Source of the DNA: Methanobacteriota archaeon
GTDB taxonomy: Archaea > Thermoplasmatota > Thermoplasmata > JAUWGG01
Reading direction: 5' to 3'
Length of the DNA: 24,199 bases
Assembly (NCBI GenBank): GCA_030606525.1
Contig: JAUWGG010000003.1
Span: 1 to 24,199 of the forward strand
Below, piece by piece: positions 1 through 8,546 of the stretch (position 1 is its first letter; the number at the start of each line of letters is the position of its first letter). Below the pieces are notes generated by a model, which did no database searches, had not been told where the DNA came from, and saw only the letters and a list, made by a program, of their open reading frames with translations. The translations under genes were made by a program, and so were the position numbers.

Positions 1-71
1 AAATTGCAGAGAAAAGCGATACAAGGCTTTTAGATGTAAGGGGAAATGTTGTCGTAGTTTGTAAAAAATAA
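1..71 (+). CDS. 3' end of an unidentified gene (partial)
   Basis: Reading from position 3, 22 codons run without interruption to a TAA at 69-71. The residues (ending GNVVVVCKK) have a coding look, with a charged stretch followed by a short beta-like run of valines. The other two forward frames have stops within this stretch or a Cys-rich, unlikely composition. The rest of the gene lies left of the window. It would converge on the ABC permease gene, whose stop begins at 81. No family can be named from so short a piece. Confidence 0.35.
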   Translation, partial: IAEKSDTRLLDVRGNVVVVCKK

Positions 72-80
72 TGAACAGGA

Positions 81-929
81 TTAATAGGCTGTCGTCATGT
101 CGATCAGACCTTTCTTTCTGGCAAAATAATCCCCTATCTTGAAGATGTTCAAAGCCAAAATGAAAAATAATATCGTTGATACAGTTAATATGGAAATCAC
201 AGAAGATGTTGGGATGAAGTTCGTTGCTTGGTCTATCGTGATGCCGAATATCGCTCTCCTAATTGCCTCCAACCAATAGGTTATTGGCAAATATAAAGAA
301 AACGAACGGCACCAATTGGGCAGTACTGATATGGGGAATATAACTCCACAGAACAAGTAAAAAATGCCTGCTACTCCCTCATTTATACGACCGCCGTGTT
401 TAGCAGTGAGCAGGCTTATACCCCCGAGAGCTATGCCAAGACCGACGATGCATAATATACCTAGGATAAATGAAATGAATAATAATGGGTAATCAATGGT
501 CATCACGTTTATTGGTATGTTCAACACAAAAACGCCGAAAACAATTGTTATTATGACTGAAACAGTTGTAAGGAAGATCTTGGTCATACCTCTGCCCAAA
601 AGATAGATGTAGATGTTTGCAGGAGAAATATAGACATATTTCAATGTTCTATAATGCTCTCTATCTTCATGCACAACCCAACTCACGCCGAAAAGCACTT
701 GGGCTACATACATGTAAAAGGCATTTCCAATGTACATATGTGAGAAAAAGGTACCTTGGACTTGTCCCATGGTCACAACTATATACATCACCACGATGAG
801 GAGGGTAGCAGCTATAGGTTTCACCAATGAATAAATAGCAAATAGAAAGGGATCTGTCCAATTGCTCTCCATTTGCCAACCAAGCCAACTTGAATTTTTT
901 AGTATTTTCAAACCAGCTTTTATTGCCAT
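81..929 (-). CDS. ABC-2 type transporter permease (exporter subunit B)
   Basis: This 282-residue integral membrane protein is probably one of two permease subunits of an ABC-2 exporter. About six hydrophobic segments are visible: near residues 27-52, 67-82, 112-135, 148-170, 188-205 and 240-262. The short hydrophilic N-terminus with WTDPFLF and the conserved middle part (GGISLLTAKHGGRINEG) resemble the ABC-2 membrane family. The gene starts 10 bases inside the end of the upstream permease gene, and a GGAGG lies about a dozen bases ahead of its ATG. Two different permeases plus one ATPase suggest a heterodimeric channel. The substrate cannot be read from sequence; drug, lipid or polysaccharide export are the usual roles. 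It is the last gene of the operon and ends in TAA. Confidence 0.8.
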   Translation of the reverse strand: MAIKAGLKILKNSSWLGWQMESNWTDPFLFAIYSLVKPIAATLLIVVMYIVVTMGQVQGTFFSHMYIGNAFYMYVAQVLFGVSWVVHEDREHYRTLKYVYISPANIYIYLLGRGMTKIFLTTVSVIITIVFGVFVLNIPINVMTIDYPLLFISFILGILCIVGLGIALGGISLLTAKHGGRINEGVAGIFYLFCGVIFPISVLPNWCRSFSLYLPITYWLEAIRRAIFGITIDQATNFIPTSSVISILTVSTILFFILALNIFKIGDYFARKKGLIDMTTAY

Positions 930-1759
930 TTGAGCGTCAACCTCCCCTCCCTCTTTCCTAAATTCTCCATGTATCGAAGACTGTATCTTGCAGCTATCAA
1001 AAGGATGATAGATAGAAATGCTAACGCGATCGTCTCAACGTTTGGTGAAAGAAAACCCCAACTTGCAGCTTTTGGCCACAGCAACTGCCTCATCGCATCC
1101 AATCCCAATGTAATTGGAATGAGAGATGCTCCCACTGCAACCCAATATCCAAGAGCTTTCACAGGGAAATACATACCAGATAATAGATATACGGGTTCCT
1201 GTAACAGACTCGACATGTGCCACGCTTCTCTACCGTAAAGCATGTACAAGGATGCGAAGAGCATACCCATGCCGTACAATGCAACCATCGTTAGAAAGAA
1301 TATTGCTATTACGTGCAGTGGAGAAGAAAGAGTGAAAGTCACACCGAATATGATAATACCCAAAGCAAGGGTCGAAAGAGCTCTTACACTTGTAAAGAAC
1401 ATGCCGCCAATTGCCATACCCAACAAGATTGCCATTCTCGATATTGGTGCGATCATGTACAATTCCAGATTTCCAATCTCCTTTTCCCAATAGAATTGAG
1501 CTGCCATAAACCATAGCATATTTAACCAGAAGGCTGTCGTTGCTCCACCCAAAATAACAAAACCAATGAATGCTGGATCTGCGTTAAGTGCTTTGTAGAT
1601 GTAAACATAAGCAGCAACACCTAACAATGGAAGAATCGTATCGAAGAAAACCCAACTCAGTTCCCTAGTTCCTCCTATTACCCTTGGATACGCTCTGCCG
1701 AAAACAGCTCTGATATTCATCATAAAGTATGATGGTCTCTTGAAATCCTCGAACATCAT
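920..1759 (-). CDS. ABC-2 type transporter permease (exporter subunit A)
   Basis: The 279-residue membrane protein has a cytosolic N-terminus (MMFEDFKRPSYFMMNIRAVF), then about six membrane segments near residues 38-55, 62-85, 108-135, 145-170, 185-215 and 240-260. The IGNLELYMIAPISR motif, a conserved cytosolic coupling region of ABC-2 permeases, sits near residues 95-110. Its ATG overlaps the TGA of the ATPase gene as ATGA, so the two are likely translationally coupled; a GAGGATT site lies just upstream. A second ATG follows immediately, and either could be used. It pairs with the next permease and the upstream ATPase to form an exporter. Substrate unknown. Confidence 0.82.
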   Translation of the reverse strand: MMFEDFKRPSYFMMNIRAVFGRAYPRVIGGTRELSWVFFDTILPLLGVAAYVYIYKALNADPAFIGFVILGGATTAFWLNMLWFMAAQFYWEKEIGNLELYMIAPISRMAILLGMAIGGMFFTSVRALSTLALGIIIFGVTFTLSSPLHVIAIFFLTMVALYGMGMLFASLYMLYGREAWHMSSLLQEPVYLLSGMYFPVKALGYWVAVGASLIPITLGLDAMRQLLWPKAASWGFLSPNVETIALAFLSIILLIAARYSLRYMENLGKREGRLTLKWQ

Positions 1760-2736
1760 TTCAATCCTCTACCAACTAAGCTCACAAATACATCTTCTAG
1801 GGTGGGCTCAGTCTTTCTCAGTGAATATATTTTTGAAGAGTTCTTAACGATTTCCGACATTATATCAGATACAACTGCCTCATCCTCTATTATGAAATTG
1901 AGGGTTGTTGTTGTTCTCTCATTATCATGGGAGTAACTGAAGTTCTTTATCCCCTGCATTTGAGCAAAGCGCTTCGGTTGTGACATGTGACTCACTTCCA
2001 ATCTGATGGTTGAATCCTTTCCCACCGTTCTCTTTAAATTATTTGGAGTGTCGCAGGCTAATATCTTTCCATAATCTATTATTGCTACCCTATCGCACAG
2101 TTCATCTGCTTCCATCATGTAATGGGTCGTAAGCAGCACGGTCTTATTGCTCTGCTCCCGCACCCAGCTTCTTATGAAACTTCTGATCTGTCTGCTTACA
2201 TTAACATCCAAACCCAATGTTGGCTCATCGAGAAATATCGTAGTTGGATCTGTAACGAACCCTCTAACTAAATTCATTTTTTGCCTTTCACCTGTCGACA
2301 GCGTACGAACTTTAGCATTAGCTTTATCAGAAAGGTCCATGGTGACAAGCAGTTCATCTATACGCCGCTTTGCAATCTTGCTTGGTATCCCGTAAAATTG
2401 GGAGAACATCCATATATTTTCTCTAACGGTGAGCAAACCATAGCCTGATGTCTCTCCACCTGATACCATATTTATCTCCTTTCTTATCTTATGGGCTTCA
2501 TTTTTCACGCTGTGTCCGTTGACCCACGCATCACCTGATGTGGGAAGAAGAAGCGTCGATAATATCTTGATCAGAGTGGTTTTACCTGCGCCATTTGGAC
2601 CCAGCAACCCAAATAACTCCCCTTCATTAATCTTCAAATTGGCATGATCTAGAGCTTTTACTATTTCCTTCTTACCTTTTTTCGACTTTGTTTTGAAGAG
2701 TCTTGTCAGCTCTTGGGTCTCGATTGCGTATGCCAT
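1756..2736 (-). CDS. ABC transporter ATP-binding protein, DrrA-like
   Basis: This is the nucleotide-binding subunit of the exporter, 326 residues from the ATG at 2734-2736. Visible motifs: Walker A GPNGAGKT (46-53), signature LSTGE (146-150), Walker B ending in IFLDEP with D170 and E171, D-loop GLD, and switch histidine H205 in LLTTHYMMEAD. The last third (to LEDVFVSLVGRG) matches the accessory C-terminal domain of DrrA-type exporters, where it helps position the permeases. I chose the start at MAYAIETQEL because GGAGGG lies four bases upstream; an in-frame ATG 66 bases further out has no such site and adds residues without homology to the fold. First gene of the three-gene operon. Confidence 0.9.
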   Translation of the reverse strand: MAYAIETQELTRLFKTKSKKGKKEIVKALDHANLKINEGELFGLLGPNGAGKTTLIKILSTLLLPTSGDAWVNGHSVKNEAHKIRKEINMVSGGETSGYGLLTVRENIWMFSQFYGIPSKIAKRRIDELLVTMDLSDKANAKVRTLSTGERQKMNLVRGFVTDPTTIFLDEPTLGLDVNVSRQIRSFIRSWVREQSNKTVLLTTHYMMEADELCDRVAIIDYGKILACDTPNNLKRTVGKDSTIRLEVSHMSQPKRFAQMQGIKNFSYSHDNERTTTTLNFIIEDEAVVSDIMSEIVKNSSKIYSLRKTEPTLEDVFVSLVGRGLK

Positions 2737-2805
2737 GATTCCCTCCAATATTATATCCATATCAAAAGTTATCTTGAATGCTTTACTTGAATACCACACC
2801 AAGCA

Positions 2806-2816
2806 AAAATTTTAAG
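2806..2816 (-). promoter_or_regulatory. Putative TATA box for the ABC exporter operon
   Basis: On the minus strand an AT-rich run TTAAAATTTTT lies about 70-80 bases ahead of the chosen ATG at 2736. It would place transcription start near 2780-2785, giving a leader of roughly 45 bases that carries the GGAGGG site. It lies just downstream of rps17e, so read-through from that gene is an alternative. Position-based inference only. Confidence 0.4.
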
Positions 2817-2824
2817 GATAACTG

Positions 2825-3016
2825 CTATTCTTGAAAGCGTTTTCTATATCGCGTAACATACCCGGCGATCTTATTCCGAATTTTTGTGGTAGACGCATCT
2901 GTTAGTTCCTTAACCTTTGCTTTGTTATGCTCAAAATCTGAGGTGAACTCATCAGGGTATTTCTCAACTAGCTCAATAGCTATTCTTTTTATGTATGTCG
3001 GTCTGATATTGCCCAT
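2825..3016 (-). CDS. rps17e: Small ribosomal subunit protein eS17
   Basis: The 63-residue basic protein matches archaeal eS17 along its whole length: the opening [20 protein letters not shown], the middle [12 protein letters not shown] and the end [15 protein letters not shown] are the family's recognisable blocks. It is a structural component of the 30S subunit. Length agrees with other archaeal eS17 proteins (about 60-70 residues). It ends in TAG, which shows that TAG serves as a normal stop in at least one essential gene here. The gene is monocistronic or leads into the ABC operon, and is divergent from the RAD55-like pair with about 113 bases between starts. Confidence 0.95.
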   Translation of the reverse strand: MGNIRPTYIKRIAIELVEKYPDEFTSDFEHNKAKVKELTDASTTKIRNKIAGYVTRYRKRFQE

Positions 3017-3043
3017 TTTAACCAGGTGCGAAATACCCTCTCT

Positions 3044-3054
3044 TATTTATAAAT
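3044..3054 (-). promoter_or_regulatory. TATA box for rps17e
   Basis: The minus-strand sequence ATTTATAAATA is a near-consensus archaeal TATA box centred about 33 bases ahead of the rps17e ATG. Transcription would start around 3022, giving a leader of only a few bases with no clear Shine-Dalgarno site, so near-leaderless translation is likely. Confidence 0.6.
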
Positions 3055-3084
3055 CTTCTCTTGCTCTCCAACCCAAAATTCTAT

Positions 3085-3094
3085 ATGTTTATAG
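3085..3094 (+). promoter_or_regulatory. Putative TATA box for the RAD55-like gene pair
   Basis: The + strand sequence around ATGTTTATAG lies about 40 bases ahead of the ATG at 3130. A start site near 3115 would leave a short leader containing AGGTAGGA, a plausible ribosome binding site. This box is back to back with the rps17e promoter. Confidence 0.45.
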
Positions 3095-3129
3095 TGCTAT
3101 CGCCCCATGCAAGTTAAGGTAGGAATTCA

Positions 3130-4062
3130 ATGTCAGGGATGCCTCTATTCTCAAAAAGGAATATATCTATTAGTAGAACTAATGAAATTAATAAAGCAAT
3201 AAACGATATGAATGGTGTAGCTCATCCCGTAAAAAAAATCCCTACGGGTGTGGCTGATTTTGACAGCATCGTAAAGGGAGGTCTGCCAGCAGGTTCTGTG
3301 ATGATCTTACTAGGAGATGTTGGCGCAGGACAGCATGAGTATGTTTACACCTCGGCAGCGAAACTCGCGATCGTAAAACAAAATCCCCAGTTAAGGGGGT
3401 TCTATATAGGGCAGGTTTGTGATGGAGCTGCGCTTCCTGAAAGGATTTGCTATGTTACTTTTTGCAGGTCAAGGAGTGATATTCTACAAGAGGTCTCAGC
3501 TTCCTTCAATTTTGAGTATTATGAAGCACTAAGGGACGATATCCTCTTCAAGGACTTCTCAAGTGATTATTTCAGACACAGCATAGTACCGCAATCCTGG
3601 ACCGACCATGAGAGGGACAAACTCTTTACTCAGCCTGCTGAAAATCGCAGCTTATTGGAAGCGCTCATCGATTTTTTTGATGCGAACGCTCAAGACTCTA
3701 TCATTATAATAGATTCACTTACAGATTTGATTATATCTAAGCTTATAGATATTAATGAGCTGGTAACAACCATTAAAGGTCTGCAGAGGGCATCGAAACG
3801 CTGGCAGGGATTGATATACCTTCTTTTAACCAAGGATGTAATGGATGCGAAAGAGCAGCAGATGTTGATTGACAGTGTTGACGGCGTTATTGTCTTTGAG
3901 TGGTCCAAGTATTTGAGGAGTTCTAAAAGGCAGAGATATATGTATATTGAGAAGTTCATGAGCGTCCTACCTCATCTTGATAGAGATAGGATAGCTAGAT
4001 TTCCGATCATGGTCTCTGCTCATTCTGGCTTGGTCGTGGTGAACATAGAGAGGATAGCGTAG
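3130..4062 (+). CDS. RAD55/KaiC-family protein with degenerate Walker A
   Basis: The 310-residue protein has the RecA-like fold of the RAD55/KaiC family: PTGVADFDSIVKGGLPAG before the P-loop and a clear Walker B IIIIDSLTDL (191-200). Its P-loop, residues 62-70, reads GDVGAGQHE, so the invariant Lys and the following Thr/Ser are replaced by Gln and His. It therefore probably does not hydrolyse ATP in the usual way. An insert of about 90 residues separates P-loop and Walker B. Similar degenerate members (annotated HTR-like in haloarchaea) often stand next to an intact partner, as here: the next gene starts 9 bases downstream and has a normal Walker A. Likely a regulatory or structural subunit of a hetero-oligomer. 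Ends in TAG. Process unknown. Confidence 0.75.
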   Translation: MSGMPLFSKRNISISRTNEINKAINDMNGVAHPVKKIPTGVADFDSIVKGGLPAGSVMILLGDVGAGQHEYVYTSAAKLAIVKQNPQLRGFYIGQVCDGAALPERICYVTFCRSRSDILQEVSASFNFEYYEALRDDILFKDFSSDYFRHSIVPQSWTDHERDKLFTQPAENRSLLEALIDFFDANAQDSIIIIDSLTDLIISKLIDINELVTTIKGLQRASKRWQGLIYLLLTKDVMDAKEQQMLIDSVDGVIVFEWSKYLRSSKRQRYMYIEKFMSVLPHLDRDRIARFPIMVSAHSGLVVVNIERIA

Positions 4063-4070
4063 GTGATCAT

Positions 4071-4763
4071 GTGGAGATGATTAGTACCGGGATTGATGGA
4101 TTTGATGGTATGCTTGGTGGGGGATTCCCCAAGAATCATGCAGTTGTAGTTATGGGTCTGTTTGGCACTGGGAAAACATCCTTTGCTTTGCAGTTCACAT
4201 GGAAGGGTTTAATCGATGGCGAGAAATGCATCTTCATCACTTTGGAGGAAGATGTTGATTCCATCATAAAAAGTGCAAAATCATTTGGTTGGGATTTAGG
4301 ATCCTATATCGACCAAGAAAAGCTCGCATTGATCAAGTTAGAACCTGCGGATGCTAAGGCTACGATCACAAGATTGAAAAGCGAGTTGCCGTCCTTCATT
4401 AAATCATTTGGTGCAAAAAGGGTAGTTATCGATTCCATCTCGCTTCTAAATATGATGTTCGATAACGAGCGCGAGCGCCGGGACCATCTCTTCAATCTTT
4501 GCAGACAGATCAAGGAAACTGGTGCCAATATTTTATTTACAGCCGAGGTAAAAGATGATAACCCACAGTCCTCCCGAGATGGTTTGGTGGAATATGTCGC
4601 TGATGGCGTGATTCTATTGGAATTCAATAAGTTGGAATCCAACGAAGTGCAGCTGACCATAAGGGTCGTCAAGATGAGGAGGATGAAACATTCGAGACGC
4701 ATTAAGCCCTATAGTATCACGGATGAAGGTTTGGTGGTACACTCGGAAGCTGATGTGTTTTAA
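4071..4763 (+). CDS. RAD55/KaiC-family ATPase with intact Walker motifs
   Basis: The 230-residue single-domain RecA-like ATPase shows STGIDGFDGMLGGGFP, Walker A GLFGTGKT (29-36), the acidic pair in FITLEED (59-61) expected for catalysis in KaiC/RadA relatives, Walker B RVVIDSISLL (117-126), and a C-terminal strand region with MRRMKHSRR. It resembles one half of KaiC and the GvpD/RAD55 group rather than RadA, as it lacks the N-terminal helix-hairpin-helix domain. I place the start at GTG 4071 because AGGTGATC at 4061-4068 has the same five-base GGTG-to-start spacing seen at smc, scpA and queC; ATG 4077 is the alternative. It likely works with the preceding degenerate paralogue. Confidence 0.82.
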   Translation: MEMISTGIDGFDGMLGGGFPKNHAVVVMGLFGTGKTSFALQFTWKGLIDGEKCIFITLEEDVDSIIKSAKSFGWDLGSYIDQEKLALIKLEPADAKATITRLKSELPSFIKSFGAKRVVIDSISLLNMMFDNERERRDHLFNLCRQIKETGANILFTAEVKDDNPQSSRDGLVEYVADGVILLEFNKLESNEVQLTIRVVKMRRMKHSRRIKPYSITDEGLVVHSEADVF

Positions 4764-4786
4764 AGGCAGATGCCATAGAGCAAAAA

Positions 4787-4796
4787 TTTTATATAT
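4787..4796 (+). promoter_or_regulatory. Putative TATA box of the smc-scpA-scpB operon
   Basis: TTTTATATAT follows a run of A residues 24 bases after the stop of the RAD55-like ATPase. Transcription would begin around 4815-4820, leaving a leader of about 120 bases before the smc ATG, long for an archaeon. A weaker TATA-like sequence, TGTTTAATC at 4871-4879, could give a short leader instead. Confidence 0.5.
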
Positions 4797-4818
4797 CCAT
4801 AATAATATACCCTTGTTT

Positions 4819-4837
4819 GTCTGACATATCGTCAGAC
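4819..4837. repeat. Inverted repeat at the smc promoter (possible operator)
   Basis: GTCTGAC (4819-4825) and GTCAGAC (4831-4837) are perfect 7-base inverted arms around the 5-base spacer ATATC. A third related element, TGTCAGA at 4842-4848, is the exact complement of TCTGACA at 4820-4826, so the left arm could pair with either right arm. The repeat sits at the predicted transcription start, 23 bases past the TATA-like box, where a repressor could act; a 5' leader hairpin is the other reading. Confidence 0.5.
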
Positions 4838-4859
4838 CGCATGTCAGAAGGGTAAGGAA

Positions 4860-4915
4860 GATGTGAAAGCTGTTTAATCAATGTTCGCACGCTCTGCAAA
4901 TTCATTTTTCACATC
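4860..4915. repeat. Second inverted repeat in the smc leader
   Basis: GATGTGAAA (4860-4868) and TTTCACATC (4907-4915) are perfect 9-base inverted arms separated by 38 bases. In RNA this would be a stem ending 12 bases ahead of the GAGGTGA ribosome binding site of smc. The loop contains the ATG at 4881, which is in frame with smc. Function not known. Confidence 0.4.
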
Positions 4916-4937
4916 CTTTCACGATCGAGGTGAGCTT

Positions 4938-7900
4938 ATGTATTTGAAATTCATCGAGTTAGAGAACTTCAAGTCTTTTGGAAAGAGCACAAAAATACCG
5001 TTTTTAGAGGGGTATTCTTCAATAACAGGTCCAAATGGAAGTGGGAAGTCGAACATATCGGATGCTATTTTATTTGTATTAGGGCCAAAGAGCTCTAGAG
5101 CGATTCGGGCTGGTCGATTGCCAGATCTTATATTCAATGGGGGTAAAAATAAAAAGAAGGCGAAAAGTTGCAAGGTCTCTCTGATCTTCAATAATGCAGA
5201 CAGGATCATTCCTATTGATGCTGATGAAGTTAAATTGACGAGAAAGGTAAAGCTCTCGCTCTCAAACAAAGATGCTTACAGCAGTTATTTTTATGTTAAC
5301 GATAAGAAATCAACACTTTCCGAATTTGATTCCCTATTAGCTAATGCACAGATCTCTGCCGATGGGTACAATTTCGTACAGCAAGGGGATATTAACAAGA
5401 TAGTCAGTATGAGCAACGTGGAGAGAAGGATGATCCTTGATGATATCGCCGGAATAACCCAATTTGACCGGGACATCGGTAAAGCGGAGAAGGAGAAGGA
5501 GGAAGTCGAGGACAACCTCAACAGGATAGGTATCATTTTGAATGAGATCACAAAACAACTCAAACAACTGGAAAAGGACAGGGTTGCTGCTTTAGAGTAT
5601 AAAGAAATCAGGGATAGGCTAGAGCTTTCGAAGGCACAGATGACCTATAAAAAGAAGGAGCAGGTGGAAGAGGAAATAAACAGCATAAACAGACAGATCG
5701 CGAAGTATGAAGAGGAAAAAGAAGGGAGCAAAAGAAGAAGGGAGAAACTTGAGAAGAAGTTGGAAGAAGTTAAGGTTGAACTCTTCAAACTAGAGGATGA
5801 GATCGCAGAGAAGAGTGATGAAGAGAGCAAAGAGCTGAAGAAGAAGATCGATGATTTGAGGATCAAATTGGCTTTAGCACAAGATGGAGTTGAGACAGCT
5901 AAAGAAGATGTGAAACACTTAAAAAAGGAGAAAGTTGAGACAAAGAATGAAACAGCAGATATCAAAAGAGATTTAGATAAACTGTTGAAGGAGAAGCAGA
6001 ATGTTGAAAGATCCTTGATAGAGAAAAGAAAGCAATTGCATCTGAATGAAAAGGAGATGAAGGAAGCGGAAGAAGAGACTGCAAAATCAGACATCCACAT
6101 AATAAAATTGCAGAAGGATATCCTAAGAATAAAGAAGAAGATAGAGGGTAAAGAGGAAGAGCTAAAGAAATTCACTCTTGAAGAAGATAGATTGGAAGAG
6201 AAAATAGAGCGGCTGCATTTAGAGATCGCGGAAATGGAGGAAGGAAAAAAAGAGAGAGATTTTCAGATAAATGATGGGGATTGGCGTCTAAGAGAGTTAA
6301 AAAAAGAGGCGAAGAGCGCAGAGAAATCCATCAAAGATCTAGAAAGAAAAAGATTGACAAAAAAGGAGGAATGGGGGGAATTAATCCAGCAATCTAGGGA
6401 ATTGGACAGTGCGGTTAAAGGACTAAATAAAGAATTCAATCAATTGAAAGCGGAAGAAGAGGCAATTCAATCGATTCGAAGAGGTTATAATCGAGCAGTT
6501 CAAGCAATCATGGAAGCCAGGGATTTGGGTAAGATAAGAGGAATTTGCGGTACGATAGCGGAGTTGGCTGATGTAGAAGAGAAATGTGAAATTGCGTTAA
6601 ATGTTGCAGCCGGAAATAGAATGCAGGCGATCGTCGTAGAGAATGATGAATGCGCTTCTAATTCTATTAAATATTTGAAAGAGAAAAAGATCGGTAGGGC
6701 TACGTTCCTGCCCCTCAACAAGATGTTGGGCGGACGGCCAAGAGGAAAATCACTCATGGCCGTTAAAGATTCCATAGGCTTTGCCATCGATCTAGTGAAG
6801 TTCGACGAGAAGTATAGAAATGCATTTTGGTATGTATTTCGTGATACCATGGTTGTTGATAATCTTACCAATGCCAGGAAATTAATGGGCGGAGTGAGGA
6901 TCGTAACCCTCGATGGAGAATTAATAGAAGCGAGTGGAGCGATGGTAGGAGGAATTTTGGAGAAGGGTCTTTTAAAATTCGGTGCTTCCGATAAAAGTGT
7001 GATTAAAGAAGTGAGGAAAAAATTGAGAAGTGCGAATGAGCAGGCGGAGAAAATAGATAAGAGGATCAGGGAACTAGAAATTGAGATAAGTAGAATAGGG
7101 GAGGAATTGAAGGAAGAAAAAGAAAGATACGAGGGTGCAAATATAAAGATCAACGCGATCCAAGCGCAGCACGGCACATTCAAATCCAACTTTGATAAAC
7201 TGAAAGAGGGATATGCAAAGAAGCGAAGCGAACTAAAGAAAAAAGAAGAAGAGATTAAAGAAGTAAAGGAAAACGCTGCTGTACTCAAAAACGATATCGA
7301 AGGCTTAAAATCTGAAAAGGAGAAGATCAACAAGAAGATCATGGAGAGCACACCTGAAGAATTAGCGCAGAGATTGAAAGCGCTGCAAAAGCGCATCGCC
7401 CAGCTTACAAACGATGTTGCCACTTCAAATGCTTCCTTTGAAACGTTAACAGCGCAAATAAAAATGCATGAAGAACGACTAGAGGAGCATTCAGCGAAAG
7501 CTGTGAAGATAGATGATGAGCTGGTGATCCTGAATGAAAAAATTAAAAATGATGGAGAAAGCGGAAGAACTTTAGAAAATCAGCTGAGAGCCCTTCTTAA
7601 GGTCGAAGAATCCATGGGAAAGGAGATAAAAGATGTTAGGGAAAAGAGAGATCGAATGTATAAAGATAAAACTGAGCAGGAGAATGAGATCGACAAGCTG
7701 CTCCATAAAATGGAGACAACAGATGATTTTATTTTAGGATTAAATACAAAGTTCCAAGTAGTGGAGAAGGAACTCGACAATTTAACTGAAGAACTCGAGG
7801 GCAAAATCGAAGTAACAGGGAAAATACCCTCCCTTTCAGAGTTGAAGAAAACCATACAGGAATGTGAAGTGAGTATGGGTGCTCTCGGTGCAGTTAACAT

Positions 7901-8546
7901 GCGCGCCTTGGAAAATTATGACGAGCAAATGAAAAGATGTGACGAGTTGAGGGGTGAGTTGGAGCGATTAAAAAACCAAAAGAAGAACTTGATCAAGTTG
8001 GTAAAAGAGCTTGACGATAAGAAAAAATGCGGTTTGTTGAGGGTATTCGAAGGAATAAACGACAATTTCAAAGAAGTGTATAAAGAATTATCTGACGGTG
8101 GTGAAGCTGAATTGATACTAGAAAATGAGGAAAAACCCTTTGAAGGTGGATTGATTATCAAGGCAAGACCGAAACATAGGAAAACCTTGAGATTGGAAGC
8201 TTTATCGGGCGGTGAAAAGAGTTTGGTTTCGATGGGGTTCATTTTCGGTATTCAACAATTCCAGCCGTCTCCATTTTACTTATTGGATGAGATAGACCAA
8301 AATTTAGATGCGATCAATGCTGAGAATGTTGCTCGCATGGTAAGAAGGAATTCAGCGAGTGCACAGTTCCTTCAGATCTCGCTCAGAAAGGTCACGCTTA
8401 AAGAAGCAGACCACATCCTTGGTGTAACGATGCAGAATAATGGTATCTCCAACGTTGTAATGGAAGTTAATTTGAATGACGTTAAAGAGCAAGAAGAAAC
8501 ATCTGCAGAAGATAAGGCAGTATACGAAAATGAGGTGAGAAGATGA
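4938..8546 (+). CDS. smc: Chromosome segregation ATPase SMC
   Basis: The 1202-residue protein has full SMC architecture: N-terminal ATPase lobe with FKSFGK and Walker A GPNGSGKS (31-38), Q-loop QQGDINKI, a long charged coiled coil (about 170-520), a hinge near residues 530-680 that includes RGICGTIAELADVEEKCEIA, a returning coiled coil (about 690-1010), and the C-terminal lobe with signature LSGGEKS (about 1089) and Walker B FYLLDEID with D1117/E1118. It forms the condensin ring that organises and segregates the chromosome with ScpA and ScpB, encoded directly downstream. The start at 4938 is set by GAGGTGA five bases upstream; the in-frame ATG at 4881 would add 19 residues before the first conserved strand. 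Its TGA overlaps scpA as ATGA. Confidence 0.97.
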   Translation: MYLKFIELENFKSFGKSTKIPFLEGYSSITGPNGSGKSNISDAILFVLGPKSSRAIRAGRLPDLIFNGGKNKKKAKSCKVSLIFNNADRIIPIDADEVKLTRKVKLSLSNKDAYSSYFYVNDKKSTLSEFDSLLANAQISADGYNFVQQGDINKIVSMSNVERRMILDDIAGITQFDRDIGKAEKEKEEVEDNLNRIGIILNEITKQLKQLEKDRVAALEYKEIRDRLELSKAQMTYKKKEQVEEEINSINRQIAKYEEEKEGSKRRREKLEKKLEEVKVELFKLEDEIAEKSDEESKELKKKIDDLRIKLALAQDGVETAKEDVKHLKKEKVETKNETADIKRDLDKLLKEKQNVERSLIEKRKQLHLNEKEMKEAEEETAKSDIHIIKLQKDILRIKKKIEGKEEELKKFTLEEDRLEEKIERLHLEIAEMEEGKKERDFQINDGDWRLRELKKEAKSAEKSIKDLERKRLTKKEEWGELIQQSRELDSAVKGLNKEFNQLKAEEEAIQSIRRGYNRAVQAIMEARDLGKIRGICGTIAELADVEEKCEIALNVAAGNRMQAIVVENDECASNSIKYLKEKKIGRATFLPLNKMLGGRPRGKSLMAVKDSIGFAIDLVKFDEKYRNAFWYVFRDTMVVDNLTNARKLMGGVRIVTLDGELIEASGAMVGGILEKGLLKFGASDKSVIKEVRKKLRSANEQAEKIDKRIRELEIEISRIGEELKEEKERYEGANIKINAIQAQHGTFKSNFDKLKEGYAKKRSELKKKEEEIKEVKENAAVLKNDIEGLKSEKEKINKKIMESTPEELAQRLKALQKRIAQLTNDVATSNASFETLTAQIKMHEERLEEHSAKAVKIDDELVILNEKIKNDGESGRTLENQLRALLKVEESMGKEIKDVREKRDRMYKDKTEQENEIDKLLHKMETTDDFILGLNTKFQVVEKELDNLTEELEGKIEVTGKIPSLSELKKTIQECEVSMGALGAVNMRALENYDEQMKRCDELRGELERLKNQKKNLIKLVKELDDKKKCGLLRVFEGINDNFKEVYKELSDGGEAELILENEEKPFEGGLIIKARPKHRKTLRLEALSGGEKSLVSMGFIFGIQQFQPSPFYLLDEIDQNLDAINAENVARMVRRNSASAQFLQISLRKVTLKEADHILGVTMQNNGISNVVMEVNLNDVKEQEETSAEDKAVYENEVRR

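Noticed and set aside
4881..4937. Longer smc start at ATG 4881
   Set aside because: Adds 19 residues before the conserved first strand; GAGGTGA sits at the right distance only for ATG 4938.
6500..7423. Long open frame on the minus strand opposite smc (and several others, e.g. 5645-6175)
   Set aside because: Ser/Phe/Leu-rich translation is the mirror of the purine-rich Lys/Glu coiled-coil codons of smc; no binding site or family resemblance.
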